DNA from: Tenacibaculum larymnensis
Lineage (GTDB): Bacteria; Bacteroidota; Bacteroidia; Flavobacteriales; Flavobacteriaceae
Length of the DNA stretch: 64,000 bases
Direction: 5' to 3'
NCBI RefSeq assembly: GCF_028829235.1
Contig: NZ_JAIWJY010000007.1
Span: forward strand, 1 to 64,000
The notes beneath the pieces were generated by a model that saw nothing but the letters and a program-made list of their open reading frames with translations, did not search any database and had not been told where the DNA came from. Position numbers and translations under genes: made by a program. Below are positions 35,429 through 43,368 of this stretch, in pieces. The stretch's first letter is position 1. Each line of letters opens with the position of its first letter.

Positions 35429-38333
35429 CATCTTGAATATCTTGTTGAATTTTAGTACGTATATTACTTTTTACTAAGCCGTAATTTCTCATTGTGGGAT
35501 AAATTCTGTTTGATAAAAACACATATACAACACCTGTTGCTGGATCTGCCCAAGTATAAGTTCCTGTAAAACCACTATGCCCAAAACTTACATCTGACAC
35601 ACAGCCGCAAGTAGCTTTAACCTTAGGATTTAATTGTGGTTTATCAAAACCTAAACCTCTACGTACTTTTTTATTTTCGTAGTAACGTTTGTTAAATTTA
35701 TGTACTGTTTCTGGCTCTAAGTACTTTTTTCCTCCATAAGAACCATCTTGTAAAAACATTTGCATAATTTTAGCTACATCATTTGCATTTGCAAACAAAC
35801 CTGCATGTCCACCAACACCTCCAAGCATTGCTGCTCCCATATCATGAACATAGCCATGGACTAATTGATGTCTGTAGTAATTATCTCTTTCAGTAGGAAC
35901 AATTTCGTCTTTTGTGAACTTAGTTAAAGGTAAATAAGTCATTCTATCTGCTCCAATAGATTGATAAAACTGCTCATCAACGAGTTTATTTAACGGTCTT
36001 TTGTATTTTCTTTCTATAATTTCTTTAAAAATATAATATCCTAAATCACTGTACTTATACCCTATCCTTTTTCGTTGTTCAGAATCTACTATCTGCTTAT
36101 ATATTGAGTCTTTATATTCTTTAGCTAGATATAAGTTTCTTGCGACTTTTATACTAAACCTTGGCGTACGCTTTTTTCTATAAAACTTTGTAGAATTTTT
36201 TCCAGTTACACTATCTTTTGTATGCAAATAAAATGGAATCCAAGAACGTAAACGTCCATAGTGAGACAATACCTCTTTTAATAATAAAGTATCCTTATTT
36301 GATTTACTATACCTTGGTAAGACATCCCCTAAATTTGAAAATAAGCTAATTTTCCTTTCTTCTTCAGCCTTCATTATCATAGGTAATGATGCTAATATTT
36401 TGGTTAAAGATGCTAAATCATAAATATCAGAGTTTTTAACAAGTCGTTTTTTATCTAAAGTATGATAACCAAAGCTTTTATTATAAATTACTTTACCATC
36501 TTTAGCTACTAAAATTTGTCCTCCTGGAGACATTTTCTCTTGTAAAATGGTATCAATTCTTTTGTCTATAATTGAAAGTTTTTCTGATGAAACTCCAGCC
36601 TCTTCAGGAATAGTATACTGTAACACATCCAATCCGTCTACCAATAATCCATACCCAACTTTAAACTCATTTTTTATAGATACTGGTAATTTTCCTTTTA
36701 AATCGAAAGCTCCAAAAAGAGCTTGCGCTGAAAGTTCTTGAGCTAGCTTACTATTTTGGTATGACATAACAACTCCTTCTATATTAGTAAAAGAAGATAC
36801 TTGAAGTAAACTATAAGGACTAGCAAAAACATCTAACACTACTTTATTACTTCTAGCTATTTCTTGTAACCACACAAGGTCTTTATTAGAAAACTTATAA
36901 CTTTTCCATGGGTTTTTATTTGATTTATGAAAACCAATAACAACAAGATTATACTTTTCTAACTTCTTCTTTAAGACACTTAAATGCTTATCTGAAACTT
37001 TATCTACCTTAGTATAATTTTTAAGCATTTCATAAAAATCTGATCCATTATCACTTCCTAAAGAAACATAAGCTACTTTTTTATCCTTAAGGTTTTTAAT
37101 TGGTAAAATAGCTCCTTCATTTTTTAAAACTGTGATAGAGCTTTTTATCAACTTACGATGTAAAACCTCATCATAAGGACTATTTATATCTTTTAGCACA
37201 TTTTCTGTTACAATAGGCTTATACTTATTCAATCCAACTAGGTATTTAGCCTTTAAAATCTTTTTAACTGAATGGTTTAAGCGCGCCTCTGTTAATTTCC
37301 CTTCTAAAAGAGCTTTTTTAATCAGTCTAATTGAACCAGGAACATCTTGTGGAATCAACAACACATCATTTCCTGCTAAAATTGCTGCTAAATCAATTTC
37401 TGCTGGTGTTGAGTAATTTGCAGCTCCTTTCATATTCAATCCATCGGTAATAACTAATCCTTTAAAACCTAGTCTGTTTTGTAACAAATTAGTCACTACA
37501 CTTTTTGATAGTGATGATGGTAGTTTTGGATTATTTTCTAATGCTGGGATGCTTAGGTGTGCTGTCATTACACTTCCTACTCCTGCTTCAAATATTTTTT
37601 TGAATGGATATAACTCTATCGAATCTAAACGTTGTTCGCTAAAATTAACTGTTGGTAATGTGTGATGAGAATCTGCTTCAGTATCTCCATGTCCTGGAAA
37701 ATGCTTCGCATTAGCTAACACGCCTACTCCTTGCATTCCTTTTGTAAAAGCTATAGCTTTTTCTGCCACATTTTCTTTACTCTCACCAAAAGAACGGTTT
37801 CCTATAATAGGATTATTCGGATTTGTATTTACATCTACAACAGGAGCAAAATTCATATGAATTCCTACTCTCTTACAGTGTTCTCCTATTCTTTTACCGA
37901 CTTCTTGAAGTAGAACCGTGTCTTTAACTGCTCCTAAAGTCATGTTCCAAGGAAAACGATACGTGTTCTTTAAACGCATATCCAAGCCCCATTCACCATC
38001 AAAACCTACCATTAGAGGTACTTTTGCTAATTTTTGATACTTATTGTTTAAAACTACTTGCTTATCTGGTGTTCCTTGCATAAAAATAATATTTCCAACA
38101 TGGTGTTTTGTAACCATGCTTGAAATAAAATCCTCGTGTTTTTTATCTTTATTTGAATACGCTTGTATCATAAATAACTGTCCTATTTTTTCATCAACAG
38201 ACATGCTCTTCATAATACTATCTACCCAAACTTTTTGTGCTATAGAATCTTTTGCCAACAAAGGATCTTGTTGTTGGGCTTGAGTTATTTGTAAAAAAAC
38301 AAACGCTAGTACCGTAAATACTTTTCTCTTCAT
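35409..38333 (-). CDS. GH3 beta-N-acetylhexosaminidase-like / serine beta-lactamase-fold fusion
   Basis: 974 residues from the ATG at 38333, which gives the signal peptide MKRKVFTVLAFVFLQITQAQ. Residues about 30-370 form a glycoside hydrolase 3 barrel with FDGEWGLDMRL, KHFPGHGDTEADSHHTLP (the NagZ His-Asp pair) and ITDGLNMKGA. A GH3 C-terminal-like domain follows to about 570. The last 390 residues are a beta-lactamase/penicillin-binding fold with LASLTKIL (SxxK), YSDLGYY (YxN-like) and HSGFTGT. Both parts fit muropeptide or peptidoglycan trimming in the periplasm. The same fusion is known in Bacteroidota. Confidence 0.9.
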   Translation of the reverse strand: MKRKVFTVLAFVFLQITQAQQQDPLLAKDSIAQKVWVDSIMKSMSVDEKIGQLFMIQAYSNKDKKHEDFISSMVTKHHVGNIIFMQGTPDKQVVLNNKYQKLAKVPLMVGFDGEWGLDMRLKNTYRFPWNMTLGAVKDTVLLQEVGKRIGEHCKRVGIHMNFAPVVDVNTNPNNPIIGNRSFGESKENVAEKAIAFTKGMQGVGVLANAKHFPGHGDTEADSHHTLPTVNFSEQRLDSIELYPFKKIFEAGVGSVMTAHLSIPALENNPKLPSSLSKSVVTNLLQNRLGFKGLVITDGLNMKGAANYSTPAEIDLAAILAGNDVLLIPQDVPGSIRLIKKALLEGKLTEARLNHSVKKILKAKYLVGLNKYKPIVTENVLKDINSPYDEVLHRKLIKSSITVLKNEGAILPIKNLKDKKVAYVSLGSDNGSDFYEMLKNYTKVDKVSDKHLSVLKKKLEKYNLVVIGFHKSNKNPWKSYKFSNKDLVWLQEIARSNKVVLDVFASPYSLLQVSSFTNIEGVVMSYQNSKLAQELSAQALFGAFDLKGKLPVSIKNEFKVGYGLLVDGLDVLQYTIPEEAGVSSEKLSIIDKRIDTILQEKMSPGGQILVAKDGKVIYNKSFGYHTLDKKRLVKNSDIYDLASLTKILASLPMIMKAEEERKISLFSNLGDVLPRYSKSNKDTLLLKEVLSHYGRLRSWIPFYLHTKDSVTGKNSTKFYRKKRTPRFSIKVARNLYLAKEYKDSIYKQIVDSEQRKRIGYKYSDLGYYIFKEIIERKYKRPLNKLVDEQFYQSIGADRMTYLPLTKFTKDEIVPTERDNYYRHQLVHGYVHDMGAAMLGGVGGHAGLFANANDVAKIMQMFLQDGSYGGKKYLEPETVHKFNKRYYENKKVRRGLGFDKPQLNPKVKATCGCVSDVSFGHSGFTGTYTWADPATGVVYVFLSNRIYPTMRNYGLVKSNIRTKIQQDIQDAILMAE

Positions 38334-38404
38334 ATATATCATACTTCTATACAAACTTTACTCGTTCGTGTAAAGTTTTAATTCCTTTTAAATAAAATCA
38401 ATAG

Positions 38405-38890
38405 TTATACCAAAAATCGTGCATGCCAACTCTCATTTGCTGGTACTTCCCATTTTTTCTCAAAATCTTCTTTAGTATTTACCATATTATTAAACACAAC
38501 TGTTTCTGCTGTTACTTTTTGTTCTTTGGCAAAATTTTGGAACTCTGGAAGTTTTACGATGTTAATGTTATCTCCGTCTTTAAAAGAAATATTCATTTTA
38601 TCCATTAAATCTAATTCTAGCTCTTTTTCTAATTCTTGTATAAAACGCACAGAAGCATCTATTGAACACCCTGAAACGTTATTAAAATTCTCATCTACTC
38701 CCAATATTAAAAATTGATTGTACTTAATAGTAAAAGATCCTTTTAAATCATCACCATGACGCGTCCAATTATCTATAAAAAGTAATGCTTTTGCACTAAT
38801 AAATTCTATTTCTTCTTGTGTAAACTCTCTATCTGACTGATACACCCAAACTCTTGAGTTTTGAGGTAGTTTTTTATATTCTGTAAACAT
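38405..38890 (-). CDS. Flavobacterial conserved protein (often labelled 'ABC transporter ATPase')
   Basis: 161 residues from the ATG at 38890 (MFTEYKKLPQNSRVWVYQ). It matches a small conserved Bacteroidota protein with the patch WTRHGDDLKGSF and IDASVRFIQELEKE. Databases often call it an ABC ATPase, but there is no Walker A, no signature LSGGQ and no Walker B, so that name is not supported. It sits between the GH3 enzyme and a DnaQ-like exonuclease on the same strand. Function unknown. Confidence 0.75.
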   Translation of the reverse strand: MFTEYKKLPQNSRVWVYQSDREFTQEEIEFISAKALLFIDNWTRHGDDLKGSFTIKYNQFLILGVDENFNNVSGCSIDASVRFIQELEKELELDLMDKMNISFKDGDNINIVKLPEFQNFAKEQKVTAETVVFNNMVNTKEDFEKKWEVPANESWHARFLV

Positions 38891-38964
38891 TGTTGTATTG
38901 TTTGTTTTCGTAATATCTAAATTAAAGAACAACTGAGATAATTACTAAAAATAAATGTTAAAGA

Positions 38965-39792
38965 TTACCTTAAATTAAATTTCTGTTGTAAAGCTTGTAA
39001 CTTTTCTTCATCCGTCATGGTATCTTTTGGTGCTGACATTCTTTCTTTTATTTCTCGTAATACTTTTTTGGTATATAATGGGAAATCGGCATTTTGTATC
39101 CAAGCATTATATCCTGGGTTCTCTTTTAGTACTTCTTCTACAGTTCTTCCTTTATACTTTCCAAAAGAAAAAATTTCTTGATCTTTATCATCAAATAAGA
39201 TAAATCCAGCAAAATCAGCTCTTTTTCCATGTGTTGAAAACTCACTTAATGCTTCTATTGAATTTTCTAAATCTTCATACTTTTCAACTTGTGCTAATAA
39301 AATTTCATAAGTTGCATTGGTATCTGCTTCTGCTCCATGTGCTCCTACTAGTTCTTTTCCACAATAAAACTGATATCCTGCTCCTAACGTTCGTTGTTCC
39401 TTTTTATGAAAAATAGTTTGTACATCTACAGCTTTACGGTTATTCATATCGAAATCAATTCCTGCTCGTAATAATTCTTCTGCTAATAAAGGGATATCAA
39501 ATCGGTTTGAATTAAATCCTGCTAAGTCTGCATCGCCAATTAACTCATTTATTTGCGGTGCTAATTCTTTAAAAGTTGGTTCCGTTACTACTTTTTCATT
39601 AGTAATTCCATGAATTTCTGATGCTTCTTTTGGTATTTCTATTTCTGGATTCACCAACCATGTTTTACTTTCTTTATTACCATTAGGAAATACTTTTAAA
39701 ATAGATATTTCAACTACTCTATCTTTAGCTATGTTTACTCCTGTTGTTTCTAAATCAAAAAATACGATTGGTTTTGTTAAGTTTAATTTCAT
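38965..39792 (-). CDS. 3'-5' exonuclease, DnaQ/DEDD family
   Basis: 275 residues from the ATG at 39792 (MKLNLTKPIVFFDLETTG). The DEDDh motifs are FFDLETTG (ExoI), FNSNRFDIPLLAEEL (ExoII) and HGAEADTNAT (ExoIII). After the exonuclease fold comes a conserved C-terminal part with FSFGKYKGRTVEEVLKENPGYNAWI, a pattern found in the second domain of several bacterial exonucleases. Probable single-strand DNA or RNA trimming; not linked to dnaE here. Confidence 0.87.
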   Translation of the reverse strand: MKLNLTKPIVFFDLETTGVNIAKDRVVEISILKVFPNGNKESKTWLVNPEIEIPKEASEIHGITNEKVVTEPTFKELAPQINELIGDADLAGFNSNRFDIPLLAEELLRAGIDFDMNNRKAVDVQTIFHKKEQRTLGAGYQFYCGKELVGAHGAEADTNATYEILLAQVEKYEDLENSIEALSEFSTHGKRADFAGFILFDDKDQEIFSFGKYKGRTVEEVLKENPGYNAWIQNADFPLYTKKVLREIKERMSAPKDTMTDEEKLQALQQKFNLR

Positions 39793-39882
39793 GTATATTG
39801 TTTCTCTAGTTTGAAAGTTTTTAATATTTAAAAGTTGGTATATCCTCAATCTATACTTTACAACTTTGTACTTTCTAACTCT

Positions 39883-40737
39883 TTATTCGTTATTTAATTC
39901 TTTTTTGAATTCATCTATTTGGTCTAACACTTTCTGCGGAAGTGTAGGCTCTTTAAAATTATATTTTTCTAACTCTTTTTCTAACGTTTTTGCTACAATG
40001 TAACGTGCTGTTGGTTTATCATCAGCTGGTATTATATACCAAGGTGCATTACCTGTTGATGTTCTTTGTAACATATCTTCATAACACTCTTGATATTTAT
40101 CCCATAACTTTCTTTCCTCAAGATCACCAGCAGAAAATTTCCAGTTTTTTTCTTCAATATTTAACCTACGTAGTAACCTATTTTTTTGTTCTTCTTTAGA
40201 TACATTTAAAAAGAATTTTAAAACAATAGTTCCGTTTTCTGATATGTGTTTTTCAAACTGATTAATACGTTCCATTCTACTATGATAAAAAGCATCAGTT
40301 AAATCATCTAAACTTTTTACTGTCGGAATATTTTCTGCAAATATATACTCTGGATGCACTCTTGTTACCAAAACATTCTCGTAATGTGTACGATTAAAAA
40401 CACCTATTTTTCCTTTTGCGGGTAATGCTATATAATGACGCCATAAAAAATCGTGCTTCAACTCCAAATCTGTTGGTACTTTAAAACTATGTACCACTAC
40501 TCCACGCGCATTTACATCTTTAAAAACTTCGCGAATTAAACTGTCTTTTCCCGCTGTATCCATTCCTTGTAAGCATAATAAAACACTATACTTACCCTCT
40601 GCATACATAGTATCTTGTAAATCACTAATCTTTTTTCTTGATTTTTTTAGCTTTTTCTTAGCATTATCGACAACTTCTTTAGTAGTAAATTCTTTTAACT
40701 CTCTTTTTTTAGAAAATTTATAGGTATTTGTGTTCAT
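39883..40737 (-). CDS. Polyphosphate kinase 2 family protein (third copy, class III-like)
   Basis: 284 residues. Walker A GMDTAGKD is at 58-65 and Walker B lies in GVFNRTHYENVLVTR; the lid is near RLNIEEKNWKFSAGDLEER. The GMDTAGKD wording and the HYENVLV segment match the class III / polyphosphate:AMP group rather than the GRDAAGKGG form of the two copies at 5.7-7.4 kb, so it probably acts on different nucleotides (AMP and ADP). It stands alone, opposite a flavodoxin-like gene. Confidence 0.9.
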   Translation of the reverse strand: MNTNTYKFSKKRELKEFTTKEVVDNAKKKLKKSRKKISDLQDTMYAEGKYSVLLCLQGMDTAGKDSLIREVFKDVNARGVVVHSFKVPTDLELKHDFLWRHYIALPAKGKIGVFNRTHYENVLVTRVHPEYIFAENIPTVKSLDDLTDAFYHSRMERINQFEKHISENGTIVLKFFLNVSKEEQKNRLLRRLNIEEKNWKFSAGDLEERKLWDKYQECYEDMLQRTSTGNAPWYIIPADDKPTARYIVAKTLEKELEKYNFKEPTLPQKVLDQIDEFKKELNNE

Positions 40738-40876
40738 TCGCTTTTTATATAGTATAAAAGTACAAAAATATAGAGTTTTTTAATTGATTTTTTCTTGGTT
40801 ATTATCAATTATTACAATTAAATCTAAAATATTTCTTTATTTATTTTTTTGAGCTTTACTTCCAAATAAACAACAG

Positions 40877-41392
40877 ATGAATAAAACAATTATTATACAA
40901 GCTAGCTCTAAAAGTACAGGAAACACTAATAAAGTGATTAACTACCTCAACAGTAATGAATCTTTTGACTTTGTTGACTTAAAAACCAAAAATATTGGTG
41001 TGTTTGAATACGACTTCTCTAATGCTGGTGATGACTTTATTCCCCTTATGGAAGAAATTATTAACAACTACGATACCCTTGTATTTGCTACTCCTGTTTA
41101 TTGGTATACCATGAGTGCTACTTTAAAAACTTTTTTTGACAGATTGTCTGACTTACTAAAATATAAGAAAGATTTAGGAAGACAGTTACGAGGTAAAAAC
41201 ATGGCTATGATTAGTAACTCAGGTGCTAATGACCGTAGAAATGGTTTTGAAATGCCTTTTATTGAAAGTGCTAAATATTTAGGCATGAACTATCTTGGTA
41301 GTGCCCATGCCTGGTTTACTGAAGATGGAAACGATATACATGTTGAAGCCAAACTAAAAATTGATACCCTTAGAAAGGTGCTTACTCAATAA
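40877..41392 (+). CDS. Flavodoxin-like NAD(P)H-dependent oxidoreductase
   Basis: 171 residues of flavodoxin fold. IIIQASSKSTGNTNKVINYL is the FMN phosphate loop; TLVFATPVYWYTMSATLKTFFDRLSDLL holds the PxYWYxM(S) flavin-side loop and the dimer helix common to FMN reductases. Soluble. Converges with the LytTR regulator (11-base overlap of ends). Substrate unknown. Confidence 0.85.
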   Translation: MNKTIIIQASSKSTGNTNKVINYLNSNESFDFVDLKTKNIGVFEYDFSNAGDDFIPLMEEIINNYDTLVFATPVYWYTMSATLKTFFDRLSDLLKYKKDLGRQLRGKNMAMISNSGANDRRNGFEMPFIESAKYLGMNYLGSAHAWFTEDGNDIHVEAKLKIDTLRKVLTQ

Positions 41393-42137
41393 AATATTTA
41401 AAATCTTTTACACGCTCTCTGCTTACAATTATTTCTGAGTCTTCATAAGATTCTAATTTTAGTTGTAAGCGTGAGTTTGTATAAGACACAATATCTTTTA
41501 TGGCATTTATATGTACTATAAATGTTCTATTTACTCTAAAAAACTGCTCTGGATCTAACTCTTCTTGCCAATATTCTAAAGAATTATCTATCAAATAACT
41601 TCTATTAGAGTTTGTATGGATATAAGTGGCTTTATTTTCTGAATAAAAGCATTCAATATCTTCTGTATTGATGATTTTTAAGTGTTGTCCGACTTTTATT
41701 GTAAATCGCTTTTTGTATTTTCTATCTACAGGATTAATCAATAACTTACGAATGTCATTTATATTAACTTGAATGTTGCTTTGTAAAGGTTGATGTTCTT
41801 TAAACTTATCTACAGATATTTTTAATTCATCTTCATCTATTGGTTTTAATAGATAGTCTATTGAATTTAACTTGAATGCTTTTAATGCATATTCGTCATA
41901 AGCAGTGGTAAAAATGATCGCCGATTTTACAGTTACTTCTTCAAAAATTTCAAATGATAATCCGTCTGAAAGCTGAATATCTAAAAAAATCAAATCTGGA
42001 TGTGTGTTATTTTGAAACCAATTAATCGATTCTTCTACTGAATGTAACATTTGCTGAACTTCTATGTTTAGTTCCGCTAACATTCTACTTAACCTTCTTG
42101 CAGCTGGCTTTTCATCTTCTATAATTATAACATTCAT
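41382..42137 (-). CDS. LytTR family response regulator
   Basis: 251 residues from the ATG at 42137 (MNVIIIEDEKPAARRL). The receiver domain has acid pair ED at 8-9, the phospho-acceptor in LIFLDIQLSDG (D57 area), and the Lys in SIDYLLKPIDEDEL. The C-terminal LytTR DNA-binding domain has FTIKVGQHLKIINTEDIECF, and FFRVNRTFIVHINAIKDI near 210-230. It is the natural partner of the LytS-type kinase at the other end of the same operon, with four small 2TM proteins between. Confidence 0.93.
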   Translation of the reverse strand: MNVIIIEDEKPAARRLSRMLAELNIEVQQMLHSVEESINWFQNNTHPDLIFLDIQLSDGLSFEIFEEVTVKSAIIFTTAYDEYALKAFKLNSIDYLLKPIDEDELKISVDKFKEHQPLQSNIQVNINDIRKLLINPVDRKYKKRFTIKVGQHLKIINTEDIECFYSENKATYIHTNSNRSYLIDNSLEYWQEELDPEQFFRVNRTFIVHINAIKDIVSYTNSRLQLKLESYEDSEIIVSRERVKDFKYFIE

Positions 42138-42158
42138 AGTTTGGTTTATTTTTAGCAA

Positions 42159-42467
42159 TTATTTGTTCATGTATTCTTTAATCTTTCGTTCTTCCCATTT
42201 TTTAGAAAAAAGTTTTCCTTTCGAAAAAACATTAAATCCGTGTAAAAATACTATAACTCCCCACCAAAAGAACGAATTATAGTTGTTTATATCTAAAAAG
42301 GCCTCCATTACTGATTCGTCTCTATAAACAATATCTTTATATATTCTTCTTCCTATAAAAACTAGGTTTATTAGTATGTAAACCACTAAATGTTTGTAAA
42401 ATTTTTTAATTTTGTTTACTCTTCTTTGTGCTCTTATATATTGCTGTTCTCTATTTAAACTTTCCAT
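42159..42467 (-). CDS. 2TM domain protein (array member 4)
   Basis: 102 residues. An N-terminal charged helix (NREQQYIRAQRRVNKIKKFYKH) leads to two membrane helices (LVVYILINLVFIG; FFWWGVIVFLHGFNVF) and the closing SKKWEERKIKEYM. This is the PF13239 2TM pattern, function unknown. It overlaps the preceding 2TM gene by 17 bases and ends 21 bases before the LytTR start. Confidence 0.88.
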   Translation of the reverse strand: MESLNREQQYIRAQRRVNKIKKFYKHLVVYILINLVFIGRRIYKDIVYRDESVMEAFLDINNYNSFFWWGVIVFLHGFNVFSKGKLFSKKWEERKIKEYMNK

Positions 42468-42792
42468 TTTCTTTCTTTTTTAGCTCATCTAGATACTCTT
42501 GTATTTTGCGTTGTTCCCAATCTTTATTAAAAAATATATTAGTTCCAAATACCCCTAACCAATGAAAAAAGACTCCAATCCCCCAAAAAAGCCAAGTAGC
42601 ATACACCCCAAAATTGGTTATTGATTTTGTAAAAGTTAATTTATCTTCATTCATCAACCCCATAATAATTACGATTGAAATAAATATATTCACAATTACA
42701 TACGCTGCCAAATGCCAGTAAAATCCTTTTATTTTTTCTACTCTTTTTTTGGCTAATAAATACTTGTGTTCTTCTTTATAATCATTTTCCAT
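42451..42792 (-). CDS. 2TM domain protein (array member 3)
   Basis: 113 residues. Same plan: EEHKYLLAKKRVEKIKGFYWHLAAY, two helices (IVNIFISIVIIMGL; TWLFWGIGVFFHWLGVF) and NKDWEQRKIQEYLDEL. The loop between helices is longer than in its sisters. One base separates it from member 2. Family function is unknown. Confidence 0.88.
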   Translation of the reverse strand: MENDYKEEHKYLLAKKRVEKIKGFYWHLAAYVIVNIFISIVIIMGLMNEDKLTFTKSITNFGVYATWLFWGIGVFFHWLGVFGTNIFFNKDWEQRKIQEYLDELKKKENGKFK

Positions 42793-42793
42793 A

Positions 42794-43081
42794 CTAACCC
42801 TTTTTATTTAGGTATTCGTTTATCTTTTTCTCCTCCCAATCTTTTCCAAAACCTAATACATTAACTCCAAAAACTAGCATCCAATGAATAAAAGTAACTA
42901 GTACTATTCCTATAACTGGAAACCAAAACCAGTGATAATAAGGTGAGAATTTTAAATTCACTAAAACAATAATAATCACTGAAATTATATTTACTAAAGC
43001 ATGAGCATAAAATCCTTTTACTTGTTTTACTTTCTTTTTTGCCTCTAAATACTTTTTTTCTTCTATATAGTTATCTTCCAT
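42794..43081 (-). CDS. 2TM domain protein (array member 2)
   Basis: 95 residues: EEKKYLEAKKKVKQVKGFYAH, helices NIISVIIIVLVNLKF and WFWFPVIGIVLVTFIHWMLVF, then GKDWEEKKINEYL. It overlaps member 1 by 11 bases, pointing to coupled translation. Confidence 0.88.
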   Translation of the reverse strand: MEDNYIEEKKYLEAKKKVKQVKGFYAHALVNIISVIIIVLVNLKFSPYYHWFWFPVIGIVLVTFIHWMLVFGVNVLGFGKDWEEKKINEYLNKKG

Positions 43082-43367
43082 TGTTATTGTTTTCTAAAAA
43101 TTCTTTAATTTTTCGTTCTTCCCAATCTTTTCCTAACCCTATTTTTTCAATACCGAAAACTCCTAGCCAGTGAAAAAAAACACCAATTAACATTCCTATT
43201 ATTGGATAATAGAACCAATGGTAACTGGGTACAAACTTTAAGTTAATAAAAATCAGAACCGGTATAATTAATACTGTTACAATGAGATGAATATAAAAAC
43301 CTTTAATTTTTTCTACTTTCTTTTTTGCTTTTGCGTATTTATGCTCTATTGTGTAATCTTTTTCCAT
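43071..43367 (-). CDS. 2TM domain protein (array member 1)
   Basis: 98 residues from the ATG at 43367 (MEKDYTIEHKYAKAKKK), one base after the kinase stop; an upstream in-frame start inside the kinase gene is less likely. Helices HLIVTVLIIPVLIFINLKF and WFYYPIIGMLIGVFFHWLGVF, then GKDWEERKIKEFL. It is the closest look-alike of the 2TM tail of the kinase itself. Confidence 0.88.
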   Translation of the reverse strand: MEKDYTIEHKYAKAKKKVEKIKGFYIHLIVTVLIIPVLIFINLKFVPSYHWFYYPIIGMLIGVFFHWLGVFGIEKIGLGKDWEERKIKEFLENNNNGR

Positions 43368-43368
43368 C

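Noticed and set aside
38405..38890. ABC transporter ATPase label
   Set aside because: No Walker A, Walker B or LSGGQ motif; the name is a historical database label.
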